Source of the DNA: Daejeonella sp. H1SJ63
GTDB lineage: Bacteria > Bacteroidota > Bacteroidia > Sphingobacteriales > Sphingobacteriaceae
Assembly (NCBI RefSeq): GCF_029360775.1
Contig: NZ_JARKMZ010000001.1
Coordinates: 62,001 to 126,000 of the forward strand
Reading direction: 5' to 3'
Length of the DNA stretch: 64,000 bases
This document shows, in pieces, positions 9,069-18,900 of the stretch. Position numbers and translations under genes: made by a program. The notes below the pieces were generated by a model that ran no database searches, was not told the origin of the DNA, and saw only the letters and a program-made list of their open reading frames with translations. The number at the start of each line of letters is the position of its first letter. Within the stretch, counting starts at the first letter, position 1.

Positions 9069-9887
9069 TCAGAATAACAGGTCAAAGAAAGTTTTAGTAC
9101 TTAAACCGTCTTTATTGAGATCCAGATTGATTCTCCAGTCGCCGGTCATGGTAAAGTTCACTTTCCCTTTATAATGCCCGTTTTTGGTAAGAACCGGGTT
9201 TATATTGTTTGGTGATCCGTGTCCCATGCTGGGCATTTCAGGAGTCATGCTGATGCTGTAACTGTCTTCTGCAGGGAAAGTCATCATATCCTGCTTTCTG
9301 AATATTGCAAGCTCAAAATCATTCACCCCAACTTTTGGACTCAGGGGAGATACATAGGCAACAATTATTTTTGACCCATTGGCTGTAGTAATATTTTTTA
9401 CACGCTCTGGTTGTGATTGCTTTACCTGAATTGGCATCTCTGCTTTTCCGAATTTAGTCTGGCCTTCTTTTTTGACCATGACTGTCATTTTCCATTTTCC
9501 GCTTTCGCCGGTGCTTGGCATAGTAAATACTGTTGCACACTGGAATAATGAATTGTCGGCATCAAGACTAAGGGGATTTTCAAACGGGGCAGAATGGCTT
9601 ATTTTCATTCCATTCATATCCATCTCCATCATCGGCATGATTTGTACAGTAGATCTGCTGATAGATTTTCCTGAGGCTGAGTCATACAGTGCAACAAATA
9701 AATTCTGGTATCCTGTGCTTAATTCAGATTTTGACCATAATTCGACCCTGGCCGATGAACCTATGGCATAAGCCTCAGAAATCTTAAGTAAAGATGTTTT
9801 AGGATCAGTAATTTCAACTAAGGTGTCTTTTTCGCAGGAGGTAAAAAGTGTAATTGCAGTTGCAGCTGCCAGTAATATCTTTTTCAT
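9069..9887 (-). CDS. Met-rich lipoprotein, probable copper-binding partner of the receptor
   Basis: 272 residues starting with a lipoprotein signal (lipobox LFTSC, acylated Cys near residue 18). Two beta-sandwich repeats of YtkA/FixH-like appearance follow. The first has a methionine cluster (MPMMEMDMNGMKISH), the second MTPEMPSMGHG, both resembling low-affinity Cu(I)/Cu(II) sites. The second repeat ends with a TGDWRINLDL strand typical of YtkA-like domains. It is probably a periplasmic-face lipoprotein handing copper to or from the TonB receptor encoded 5 bp downstream. Metal binding is inferred from residue content only. Confidence 0.7.
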   Translation of the reverse strand: MKKILLAAATAITLFTSCEKDTLVEITDPKTSLLKISEAYAIGSSARVELWSKSELSTGYQNLFVALYDSASGKSISRSTVQIMPMMEMDMNGMKISHSAPFENPLSLDADNSLFQCATVFTMPSTGESGKWKMTVMVKKEGQTKFGKAEMPIQVKQSQPERVKNITTANGSKIIVAYVSPLSPKVGVNDFELAIFRKQDMMTFPAEDSYSISMTPEMPSMGHGSPNNINPVLTKNGHYKGKVNFTMTGDWRINLDLNKDGLSTKTFFDLLF

Positions 9888-10037
9888 AATTTTAACAATA
9901 AGTAAATCTCTTTCAGGTACAGATGTGCACGGGCATTCCCCATGGTTTACATCATATAACCTGTTGGCATTTCAGAGGCAGTAATTGCCTGAATAAAAAA
10001 TCTGTTGAATCTTTACCCGCTTGGGTATGAGAAAGAT

Positions 10038-10406
10038 TTAAGCCAGTGGGGGATGGAATATTTTATTGTGAATATTATGAGAATAAAGATCTTTCAGAAT
10101 AAAAGGCAGGCTTTTTATGTCTATACATTCAATATTGAAAGTGAGCGTAGAGTTTGGAATAAAAGCCGGGAATTCGATCTGTTTGAAAATTTCATTAGTC
10201 TTTTTTTCAGCTTCATCAGCTTGAGCCATCTTCTTCTTTAAAAAACACTTACCCTTACATTTCAATTCAGGTTTGTCTTTGTTCTCGCAAAGCTCTTTGA
10301 CGATGTATTCAATGTTTACAGAATAATAGGTTAAAAGCCCTAATTTAACCAGACACTGAAAACTCAGTGCCAGGATCAAAGTAAGACTTATAAATCTGTT
10401 TATCAT
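10038..10406 (-). CDS. Small membrane protein with CKGKC motif
   Basis: 122 residues with one N-terminal membrane segment (residues ~5-30) and a charged stretch containing ELKCKGKCFLKKKM, a CxxxC pair in a basic context. I do not know a characterised homologue, but proteins of this layout often precede Met-rich lipoprotein and TonB-receptor genes in Bacteroidota. It lies about 150 bp upstream of the lipoprotein gene on the same strand. A role in thiol-based metal handling fits, but is inference. The start (MINRFISLTL) gives a normal membrane anchor. Confidence 0.65.
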   Translation of the reverse strand: MINRFISLTLILALSFQCLVKLGLLTYYSVNIEYIVKELCENKDKPELKCKGKCFLKKKMAQADEAEKKTNEIFKQIEFPAFIPNSTLTFNIECIDIKSLPFILKDLYSHNIHNKIFHPPLA

Positions 10407-10623
10407 CTATTGTATTCTGTTTACAGGTGTAAATTTATAAAAGACAGAACTGTCCGAAAATGATGATAGTCTGACAAAAACATGAGATAGGTCACCTTTT
10501 AAGCTCCCCGGGTATTGATACTGATTCATTTCAGAAGACTAATATCAAAATTCGAATTTCGGCGCAAAAATACTGATATTTAAATAGAAATGCTATGTGT
10601 ACTCTGAATTAGCGGGTATTTTT

Positions 10624-11241
10624 TCAGAGTGTTTTAAAGCCAAATCCTTGTTCATTAAGAACAGTTAAAACTACAGGCAGAGTATGCTCCAGTCGGCCAT
10701 AGGCTTTTTCACTATCATGAAATACGATGATAGAGCCATTTTTTGCATTTTTCAGGACATTTTGAATGCATTTTTCAGGGCTTATATTTTGGTCCCAATC
10801 ACCGCTGAGAACATCCCACATAATAATTTCAGTTGCAGGATATAATGCTTTTATAATCTTAATCTGAGATTTTTTTATTCTTCCATAGGGCGGTCTGAAC
10901 AATCTGCTTCCTGTTAGTTCAGCACATTCTTCAAAATTTTTCAGGTATTCTTTATTATCTGTTTTCCAGCCTTTCAGATGATTGTAGGTGTGATTTCCAA
11001 CAGTATGACCTTCGGCCTCAAGCAAAGAAAAAATATCAGGATGCTTTCTTACATTGTCGCCTATACAGAAAAACGTAGCTTTCGCATTGAATTTTTTAAG
11101 TGTATTTAAAACAAAGGGTGTAACAACCGGTATAGGTCCGTCGTCAAATGTCAAATAAATAAATTTTTGCCTGCGATTTTTATGCCAGGTTAGCTTTGGA
11201 TAAAACCATTGCAGCCAGAAAGGAGATTTAGCCAGGTACAA
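10624..11241 (-). CDS. Polysaccharide deacetylase (NodB homology domain)
   Basis: 205-residue CE4-type deacetylase that removes N- or O-acetyl groups from peptidoglycan or other polysaccharides. The motifs are in order: TFDDGP (catalytic base Asp and metal Asp), GNHTYNH (metal His pair), RPPYG, the WDVLSGDWD loop, and HDS near the C-terminus. There is no clear cleavable signal peptide. The first ~25 residues are aromatic and basic (FWLQWFYPKLTW), so it may be a peripheral or anchored enzyme. It is a stand-alone gene divergent from the TolC gene, about 100 bp apart. Confidence 0.92.
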   Translation of the reverse strand: MYLAKSPFWLQWFYPKLTWHKNRRQKFIYLTFDDGPIPVVTPFVLNTLKKFNAKATFFCIGDNVRKHPDIFSLLEAEGHTVGNHTYNHLKGWKTDNKEYLKNFEECAELTGSRLFRPPYGRIKKSQIKIIKALYPATEIIMWDVLSGDWDQNISPEKCIQNVLKNAKNGSIIVFHDSEKAYGRLEHTLPVVLTVLNEQGFGFKTL

Positions 11242-11340
11242 ATGCCGTATAATAATTTATCACGAAGATAAATATGTTATTAATTAATTGGTAGTAATTT
11301 TAGACTCAGTATAAAACGAACCAATCTTGTTGAATTGTGT

Positions 11341-12690
11341 ATGAAAAAAATAAACTTTAAGTTCTTTGGCCGGATTAGTATTTTAGGATTAATACTTTCT
11401 GCTTCATTTTTTCATTCGCTCTCAGCACAGGAGCGGATTACCTTGAAGAGGGCAACAGAACTGGTGATAGAAAATAATTTACAGATCAAGCAGTCGCAGT
11501 TTTCGGAGGCATTATCTGAAGAGAATCTGCAGCAATCGAAGCTGGCTGTCTTCCCTACACTTAATGCCAATACGGGACTTAATTTCAATTTTGGACGAAG
11601 TATTGATCCTTTAACCAATCAGTTTATAAATCAGGCAATTACTTCAACCAGTGGTAATGTTTCATCGGTTACTTCCCTGTTTCAGGGCTTTCAGAAGATG
11701 AATCAGATATCCCAGAATAAACTTCAGCTGGAGGCGGATAAAAGCAATACACAGAAGATCAAAAATGATCTGGTGCTTGCTGTTGTAACTAATTATTTGT
11801 CAGTTTTAAATGCGCTGGATCTTTTAGAAGCTTCGCGTCAGCAACTGGATATTTCAAATCAAAGACGGGATGTAGAACAAAAATTCTTTGATGTGGGGAA
11901 TAAGACTTTAGCGGATCTTTCACAGGCAAAATCGCAGGTGGCAACGGCAGAACTGAATGTAACCAATGCACGTAATCAGGTAGATCTTGCCTATCTCAAT
12001 CTTGCACAATTGCTTGAGAGGGATCCCTCTGTTGCATTTGAGGTGGAAAGACCTGAGGTAGAAGACGTATTAAAGTTAAACCCGTCTTATTCAGCCTCTG
12101 ATGTTTTTAAAATAGCATCTTCCAATTTTCCTGATATTAAACTGGCTGAGTTCAGAAAACAGGTCTCAGAGAAAGGAATAGAAGTTGCACGTGGCGACTA
12201 TTTCCCAAGGTTAAATCTTCAAACCGGTTTTGGAACCCGTTATTCAAACGGAACTTTTGCAAACAATGGCTTCTCTACCCAGATAAAAGACAATTTCAAT
12301 CAGTTTATAGGATTCGGATTAAGCATTCCCGTATTTAACGGAATGGCTGCCAGATCATCGGTAAGAAAAGCAAAAATAGGCTTCCAGAATGCAATGCTTA
12401 ATGAGCAGCTTGCAAAAAATAATTTAAACAAGGTGATCAATCAGGCTGTTTATGATCTGAGGGCTGCAGAAAAGCGTTATGCTTCCACCCGGTCTGCATT
12501 TGAATCATCCAAAGAGGCATTTAATGTTATTGAACAGCGTTATGCGGTAGGTTTAGTGAATTCGCTCGACTTTAATCAGGCACAGACCAATCTTAATAAA
12601 GCACAGTTTGATCAGATTCAGGCACGTTACGATTTGATATTCAGAAGCAAGGTTATTGACTATTACCTTGGCAATCCAATTACCTTTTAA
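11341..12690 (+). CDS. TolC family outer-membrane efflux protein
   Basis: 449 residues with a signal peptide cleaved near SLSAQ, then the two-fold alpha-helical/beta-strand repeat of TolC-type channels. Long heptad-rich helices carry the family hallmarks ALDLLEAS and NKTLADLSQAKSQVATAE. The ATG at 11341 starts the signal peptide directly, and an upstream in-frame TTG at 11335 is less likely. It forms the outer-membrane duct of a tripartite efflux system. The adaptor gene follows 28 bp later, but no RND or ABC inner-membrane gene is present. Confidence 0.9.
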   Translation: MKKINFKFFGRISILGLILSASFFHSLSAQERITLKRATELVIENNLQIKQSQFSEALSEENLQQSKLAVFPTLNANTGLNFNFGRSIDPLTNQFINQAITSTSGNVSSVTSLFQGFQKMNQISQNKLQLEADKSNTQKIKNDLVLAVVTNYLSVLNALDLLEASRQQLDISNQRRDVEQKFFDVGNKTLADLSQAKSQVATAELNVTNARNQVDLAYLNLAQLLERDPSVAFEVERPEVEDVLKLNPSYSASDVFKIASSNFPDIKLAEFRKQVSEKGIEVARGDYFPRLNLQTGFGTRYSNGTFANNGFSTQIKDNFNQFIGFGLSIPVFNGMAARSSVRKAKIGFQNAMLNEQLAKNNLNKVINQAVYDLRAAEKRYASTRSAFESSKEAFNVIEQRYAVGLVNSLDFNQAQTNLNKAQFDQIQARYDLIFRSKVIDYYLGNPITF

Positions 12691-12718
12691 TTAAAATATT
12701 CCCCATTATATTTGAATC

Positions 12719-14083
12719 ATGGCAAAGAAAAAAAATACCCTGAAATATGTGCTCATCGGAGCAGGAGTACTCGTTATAGCTGCAGTTGCAGGGAATAAAC
12801 TAGGCTGGTTTGGGAAGAAGGATATAGTACAGGTAGCAGTAGATAAGGCTGAAAAGCGTACAATTATCGAAACTGTTTCAGCAAGTGGTAAGGTACAGCC
12901 CGAAGTGGAGGTCAAACTTAGTGCAGAGGTCTCAGGAGAGGTTGTTGAATTACATGTTAAGGAGGGCGACGTGGTTAAAAAAGGACAGCTTTTGTGTAAG
13001 GTGCGTCCGGATGTACTTCAGTCGGGTTATGATCGTGCAGTAGCGTCTTTAAACAGTCAGAAGGCATCTCTTGCTAGTACACAGCAACAATTGAAACAGG
13101 TTGAAGCCAGTTTTGCCAATACTGAAGCAAAATATAAGCGTAATCAGGAGCTTTTCAGTAAGAAGGTAATTTCTGCAGCTGAATTTGACGCAGTGAAAGC
13201 TGAGTATGAAGCTGCAAAAGCCAGTCTGGGTGCTGCCCGTCAGAATGTTGTTGCTTCACGTTTTGGGGTGGATCAGTCAGGAGCGGTGGTGAAAGAAGCC
13301 GGTGCAAACCTTGCTAAAACCACAATTTATGCACCTGTTGAGGGTGTGATCTCTAAATTATCGGTAGAGTTAGGAGATCGTATTCTGGGGACTTCACAAA
13401 TGGCAGGTACTGAGATTATGCGAATTTCAAACATGAGTGCGATGGAAGTTAGTGTAGATGTAAATGAAAGTGATATCAACAGAGTATCTATAGGTGATAA
13501 GGCAGATATTGAGATCGATGCATTCCAGAATCAAAAATTCAAAGGGGAGGTAACTGAAATTGCCAGCTCTTCAAGTATAGTAGGTACATCTACAGACCAG
13601 GTTACTAACTTTAGTGTGAAGGTGCGGATTCTTCCTGAGTCATATGCTAAATTGTTACGTGCCGATAGTGCCAATCCTTCGCCTTTCCGCCCCGGATTAT
13701 CTGCCACAGTAGATATTCAGACTGAACAATTTGAGGGACTGGCAGTTCCGATCCAGTCGGTAACTACCAGAGAGGAGAAAAAGGATGAAAAAGCCGGAGA
13801 AAAGGGAGATAAACCTGCATCGTCTGCTGATGAAAAGACTAAACCCAAAGATGCAGCTCCTGTGAGAGAATTCGTATTTGTGCATAACGCCGGAAAGGTT
13901 AAACAGGTACAGGTTACAACCGGTATTCAGGATGATACTTATATTCTGATCAAGACAGGATTGAAAGGTGAAGAAGAAGTTGTTTCGCGCCCTTTTACCG
14001 CAATATCAAAAACACTGAAGGATGGATCAGCAGTAGAGAAGGTTGATAAAGACAAGCTTTTTAAAGCTGAAAGTAAAGAGTAA
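12719..14083 (+). CDS. HlyD/MacA-type periplasmic adaptor protein
   Basis: 454 residues: one N-terminal membrane anchor (residues ~9-28), then beta-barrel, lipoyl and coiled-coil hairpin (Ala/Gln/Lys-rich helices at ~95-200), then the adaptor beta domains. The lipoyl halves are seen as SAEVSGEVVELHVKEGD and IYAPVEGVISKLSV. A lysine/glutamate-rich insert at ~350-385 (KKDEKAGEKGDK) is unusual and probably a flexible loop. MacA-like adaptors usually precede MacB ABC permease genes. Here a terminator follows directly, so the transporter partner must be elsewhere. Confidence 0.9.
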   Translation: MAKKKNTLKYVLIGAGVLVIAAVAGNKLGWFGKKDIVQVAVDKAEKRTIIETVSASGKVQPEVEVKLSAEVSGEVVELHVKEGDVVKKGQLLCKVRPDVLQSGYDRAVASLNSQKASLASTQQQLKQVEASFANTEAKYKRNQELFSKKVISAAEFDAVKAEYEAAKASLGAARQNVVASRFGVDQSGAVVKEAGANLAKTTIYAPVEGVISKLSVELGDRILGTSQMAGTEIMRISNMSAMEVSVDVNESDINRVSIGDKADIEIDAFQNQKFKGEVTEIASSSSIVGTSTDQVTNFSVKVRILPESYAKLLRADSANPSPFRPGLSATVDIQTEQFEGLAVPIQSVTTREEKKDEKAGEKGDKPASSADEKTKPKDAAPVREFVFVHNAGKVKQVQVTTGIQDDTYILIKTGLKGEEEVVSRPFTAISKTLKDGSAVEKVDKDKLFKAESKE

Positions 14084-14105
14084 TTTCTAAGAAATCCTTA
14101 TCTTG

Positions 14106-14154
14106 TCCCGATTAATCAGGTTTTCTATCAGATCTGATTAGCCGGGATTTTTTT
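14106..14154 (+). terminator. Terminator of the TolC/HlyD operon
   Basis: TCCCGATTAATCAG (14106-14119) pairs with CTGATTAGCCGGGA (14134-14147), with one mismatch and one G-T pair, followed by a run of seven T. The T run ends exactly before the first ATG of gpsA. Confidence 0.85.
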
Positions 14155-15165
14155 ATGATGTCAGAAATTCAAAATAGTATTGCTGTTGTTGGAGGCGGAA
14201 GTTGGGCAACCGCTATTGTTAAGATATTATCAGATAATCTGATCAGTAAGGAGGTTTTCTGGTGGATGCGGAATGCTGAAGCTATTGAACATATCCGCAA
14301 GTATAACCACAATCCGCATTATCTGAGTTCCGTAGAAATCAAAGTCCCTGATGCTAATCTGAGTACTGATCTGAAAGAGATAATTTCCAAATCTGATTAT
14401 ATTCTCTTAAATGTTCCCGCTGTCTTTTTAAAGGATGCGCTTAAAGGGATTGACCCCGATGATTTTAAAGGCAAAAAGGTCATTTCTGCAATAAAGGGTA
14501 TTGTTCCGGATGAAAATACGATCATTGGAGAATTCCTGAATCAGCATTATCATATTCCCTTTGAGGATATTATTGTTGTGAGCGGACCATGCCATGCCGA
14601 GGAAGTTGCATTGGAAAAGTTGTCCTATCTGACCATTGCATCTCAGGATGCAGAAACGGCCCGTCATTTTGCCTCTATGTTAAATACCAGATATATTAAA
14701 ACCAATGTATCTGATGATATTTACGGAACCGAATACGCGGCTGTTTTGAAGAATATTTATGCCGTTGCCAGCGGGATTTGCCGTGGATTGGGCTATGGAG
14801 ATAATTTTCAGGCAGTTTTGATCTCCAACGCAATTCGGGAAATTGAGGATTTTGTGGGCGCAGTTCATCCAATCGACCGGGATATTAAGGAATCAGCATA
14901 TCTTGGTGATCTTTTAGTGACCGCATATTCGCAGTTCAGCCGTAACCGCACTTTTGGTACAATGATCGGTAAGGGCTATACCGTTACTTCTGCCCAGCTG
15001 GAAATGAATATGGTTGCTGAAGGTTATTATGCGGTTTGCTGTCTTCACCAGATTAACAAAGCATATAAAGTAAACATGCCTATTTGCAGGGCTGTTTATG
15101 CAATCCTTTATGAAAGACATTCGCCCCAGATTGAGATGAAACTTCTGTCAGAGCAGTTAACCTGA
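14155..15165 (+). CDS. gpsA: Glycerol-3-phosphate dehydrogenase [NAD(P)+]
   Basis: 336-residue cytoplasmic enzyme that reduces dihydroxyacetone phosphate to sn-glycerol-3-phosphate for phospholipid synthesis. The N-terminal Rossmann motif is VVGGGSWATA, the central family motif is VVSGPCHAEEVA, and the catalytic-lysine helix is KNIYAVASGICRGLGYGDN. Length is usual for the family. The start is ATG ATG. The first ATG touches the T run of the upstream terminator, so the second (14158) is equally possible and differs by one residue. Its own promoter would overlap the terminator or the end of the HlyD gene. Confidence 0.95.
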   Translation: MMSEIQNSIAVVGGGSWATAIVKILSDNLISKEVFWWMRNAEAIEHIRKYNHNPHYLSSVEIKVPDANLSTDLKEIISKSDYILLNVPAVFLKDALKGIDPDDFKGKKVISAIKGIVPDENTIIGEFLNQHYHIPFEDIIVVSGPCHAEEVALEKLSYLTIASQDAETARHFASMLNTRYIKTNVSDDIYGTEYAAVLKNIYAVASGICRGLGYGDNFQAVLISNAIREIEDFVGAVHPIDRDIKESAYLGDLLVTAYSQFSRNRTFGTMIGKGYTVTSAQLEMNMVAEGYYAVCCLHQINKAYKVNMPICRAVYAILYERHSPQIEMKLLSEQLT

Positions 15166-15659
15166 TTGGTTAATTAAGGACATATCAGATGTTTTATTTG
15201 TCGGTTATTCTCCATTTTTCTTCAGGAAAATAATTTCCCGTGTTACATGGCCTTCTAAATAAATTGGGGAGGCTCATTGAAAGGCTCTTAAAAGCATCGC
15301 GTGTTATTATGGCTGGAATAAAAGCCTTAAGCCTGTAATTCAAGGCTTGATGATAATTTCAGTGATGGCCATGCTCTGGCGTTGACTCTGCTCACAATAA
15401 TTTACAAATCGAATATACATTCTACAGTCTGTTGGATTTTGTGACTATTAAATTATCTGTTCCGATCTTCCGGTGCACTAAATCCTTAAAGTGCAGGATA
15501 ACAGGCCATACTTTCTCTGCATATATCATCTACGACTACTTTAAAATTGGTTTGTCGGAAAAGAAGATAGCTGAAAAGTACCAAAGGCAGGATCTATCGC
15601 TGCCATCAAAACATACAGCGCCTTAAAAAAATAATTGGCTGATAATGAGTGATTTGAGT

Positions 15660-15700
15660 CGTTACATCAATTTTTTTTTGAAAAAAAAATTGATGTAACG
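15660..15700. repeat. 41-bp perfect palindrome with single-base centre
   Basis: The left arm is CGTTACATCAA followed by nine T (15660-15679), the centre is G at 15680, and the right arm (15681-15700) is the exact reverse complement. The 20-bp arms would form a strong hairpin in RNA or a cruciform in DNA. On the plus strand no T run follows, so it is not a standard terminator. Confidence 0.85.
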
Positions 15701-15728
15701 GTAATGTTATGTTTATATTAGATTAGGA

Positions 15729-15747
15729 TAGTGTAGTTAATACACTA
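15729..15747. promoter_or_regulatory. Operator-like inverted repeat
   Basis: TAGTGTA (15729-15735), 5-nt spacer, TACACTA (15741-15747): a perfect 7-bp inverted repeat of dimeric-regulator size, about 240 bp before the SusC start. The regulator is unknown. Confidence 0.4.
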
Positions 15748-15890
15748 AATGTTTTATCCCGGGTTCAGAAACTTATGGGGTTAATTGCGGTACTGATGTT
15801 TTGTAAAAAAGCCTTTAAACCAAATTTTATAAATAATAACAATAATTAAACCAAACTAAAAATGTATGCTAAAAATCCTGTTACTCTTTA

Positions 15891-15925
15891 AAAACACCGT
15901 GTTTTAATCTCATTTACCGTAAATG
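15891..15925. promoter_or_regulatory. Tandem 15-bp palindromes with a common ACCGT core
   Basis: AAAACACCGTGTTTT at 15891-15905 and CATTTACCGTAAATG at 15911-15925 are each a 7+1+7 palindrome sharing the central ACCGT. Their centres (15898 and 15918) are 20 bp apart, about two helical turns. They lie 64 bp before the SusC start, a good position for a regulator-binding pair. Confidence 0.45.
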
Positions 15926-15988
15926 GATTATTAACAAAAGAAAATTATTAATTAAACCAATCTAACTAACAAATTTAACAAGCAAATT

Positions 15989-18900
15989 ATGATATTTAAA
16001 ACTTTACTCCTCCAGAAAAGGAAGGTGTGCTTATCAATTTTGTGCATACTAATCTCTTTAACTGCTGTTGCTCAACCAAGAGTTACGGGAAAAGTCATAG
16101 GTAGTGATGACAATCAGCCGATAATTGGGGCAACAGTTCATATTAAAGGAAGCAATGTGGGAACAATGACGAACCTGCAGGGTGCTTTCTCCATCAATGC
16201 AAAACAAGGCGATATATTGGTAGTGACTTATATCGGCTTCGCTATCAAAGAAGTTTCTGTTACTAATCAGGCTAACTATGATATTATTCTGTCTCCATCG
16301 CAAAGCACTTTAGATGAAGTGATTGTAACCGGATATTCTACTGAAAAGAAAAAGGATATTACAGGGTCAGTTTCTATAGTTAATGTGGCTGATATGAAAA
16401 CCATCCCGACAGGAAGTCCTGAACAAATGTTGCAGGGACGTGCATCCGGACTAAATGTTACTACTTCCGGTGAACCGGGTGGTGGAAGTAATATTCGTAT
16501 CCGTGGTATTACTTCATTAGGAAATGTTGATCCTTTGGTTATGATTGATGGTGTTCAGGGAAGTTTGCGTAACATCAATGCAAACGATATTGCATCAATT
16601 CAGGTATTGAAAGATGCGGGTGCTGCTGCAGTGTATGGTGTACGTGGTGCCAATGGGGTAATTGTTGTTACTACCAAAAAAGGTTCCGGTAAGCCTAACA
16701 TTACTTATGATGCTTATGCCGGTACTCAGGTACCTTTACAGGGTAATGTATTTAATCTGTTAAATACTCAGGGAATGGCTGATCTTACCTGGTTAGCTTT
16801 AAGAAATTCAGGACAGGTTGCCTCAAACGGCAATCCGACACATCCGCAGTATGGTAATGGTGCAAAACCAGTAATTCCGGATTATTTGTTAATTGGCGGT
16901 ACAAACGGAGTAACAGGACAACCAACAGCTGCTCAGATGGATAGCTATAATGTGGATTACAGCAAGGGAAATATCTATCAGATAATTCCTGCAAATAAGA
17001 CCGGTACTGACTGGTTTCATGAAATATTCAAACCTGCTCCAATACAACAACATACAGTTACAGCATCAGGTGGAGCCGACAGATCAAACTATCTGTTCTC
17101 TTTAGGATCCTTTGATCAGCAGGGAACATTACAGAATACTTACCTGAAAAGATACAGTCTGCGTGCCAACACTACCTTTAATGTTAAAAACAATATCAGG
17201 ATAGGTGAGAATGCTTATATCTTTTACAGAAATCAAAGGGGAACACCTTCAGGTAATCAGGGTGAAGGAAATCCTATATCAATGTCTTACCGACAGCAGC
17301 CAATAATTCCGGTTTTTGATGCAATGGGTAATTATGCCGGAACACGGGCTCAGGGCCTGGGAAATGCACAAAACCCATATGCTATGATTGACCGCGTAGA
17401 TGGCAATAGAAATAATATCTGGGATATTCAGGGAAATGTATTTGCTGAAATCGATTTTCTGAAGCATTTCACGGCAAAAACTTCCTTTGGGGGTACTCTG
17501 GATAATCAGTATAATTTTAGTTTTGGCTACAGAACCTATGAGAATGCAGAAAATAATGCTTCGAATAGTTTCAACGAAAATGCCCAGTACAACAGAAACT
17601 GGACCTGGACGAATACCGTCACTTATAACCAGGTATTCGGGAAGCATAGTGTAAGGGTTTTAGCCGGTTTAGAAGCAGTTGAACTATATGGCAGAGGTCT
17701 GGCTGGTGGCGCTTTAGGATTATTTACTGATAACCCTAACTTCCGTACATTAAGTAATGGTTCAGGTGGCTTTACCAACTCCAGTTACGTTTACCAGGAA
17801 GCATTGTCATCACAGTTTGGTAAAGTTGATTATGCCTATAATGATAAATACTTATTAAGCGCTACTATTCGCAGAGACGGTTCTTCACGTTTCGGACCGG
17901 AAAGCAGATGGGGTATTTTCCCTTCTTTCTCTGCAGGATGGAGATTATCAAGTGAAGCATTTTTGAAAAACCAGACCTGGATTGATAACCTTTTAGTAAA
18001 AGGCAGCTATGGTATCCTTGGAAATCAGCTGAATGTTAATCCAACCAATGCCTTCAATCAGTTTGGCGGAGGCCCGGGAAATGCATATTATGATATTAAT
18101 GGTACAAGTACGAGCACTGTTCAGGGTTTCATTGCGTCCAGAATCGGTAATCCAAAAACAAGCTGGGAAGAAGATAAGTTAACTAACTTCGGTATTGACG
18201 GTACATTTTTTAACAATAAGATTGATTTCTCTGTAGAGTATTATAAAAAATCAATTGAAGGACTATTATTTGCAGATCAGTCTCCTGCAACAGTTGGTGG
18301 TGCAGCTTTACCTGCGGTTAATATCGGGAATATTGAAAACAAAGGTCTTGACTTTTCTACAACCTATCATGGTTCTGTAGGCAGCGACTTGAAATTTGAT
18401 ATTGGTGCGATTGTCACTACTTATAAAAGTAATATTACCGATATCCCCGGCAAATTCTTTGATGCAGGAGCTTCCAGGATTGGTAATTTTGTACGTAATC
18501 AGGTAGGTCAGCCTATAGGTGCATTCTTTGGTTATGAGGTTGAAAGACTATTCAGGGATGCTGCTGATGTTACAGGTTCTCCTGTACAGGATGCTGCAGC
18601 CCCAGGCCGTTTTAAATACCGTGATGTGAATGGTGATAAGAAGATAAGTGCTGATGACCGTACTTTCTTTGGTGATCCAAATCCGGATTTTACCTACGGA
18701 CTTAATTTGGGAGCGAACTATAAAGGTTTGGATTTTTCTGCATTCTTATACGGATCCCAGGGTAATGAGGCTATAAACTATGTACGTTACTGGACAGATT
18801 TCTATCCTTCATTCCAGGGGGCAAAGAGTCTTGACTTGTTAAACAATTCATGGACCCCGCAAAACCTGAATGCAAAAACCCCTATTGCAGAGAATGCTTC

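Larger units (their letters stand above)
15166..15988. other. Long regulatory/intergenic region before the first SusC gene
   Basis: 823 bp without a convincing gene. The left half (15250-15630) has a weak 64-codon plus frame (15432-15626) without recognisable product and looks like decayed coding sequence. The right half holds a 41-bp palindrome (15660-15700), a 19-bp inverted repeat (15729-15747), a 9-codon mini frame (15862-15891) and two 15-bp palindromes 20 bp apart (15891-15905, 15911-15925). The region is very AT-rich close to the SusC start. Confidence 0.6.

Noticed and set aside
10005-10241. Plus-strand frame opposite the CKGKC gene
   Set aside because: Antisense shadow. The minus-strand gene has a membrane anchor, conserved cysteines and operon context.
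15432-15626. 64-codon plus-strand frame before SusC 1
   Set aside because: No recognisable domain, start context or neighbour support. It resembles decayed sequence and is mentioned only as part of the intergenic region.
17279-17647. 122-codon minus-strand frame inside SusC 1
   Set aside because: Shadow of the SusC coding sequence.
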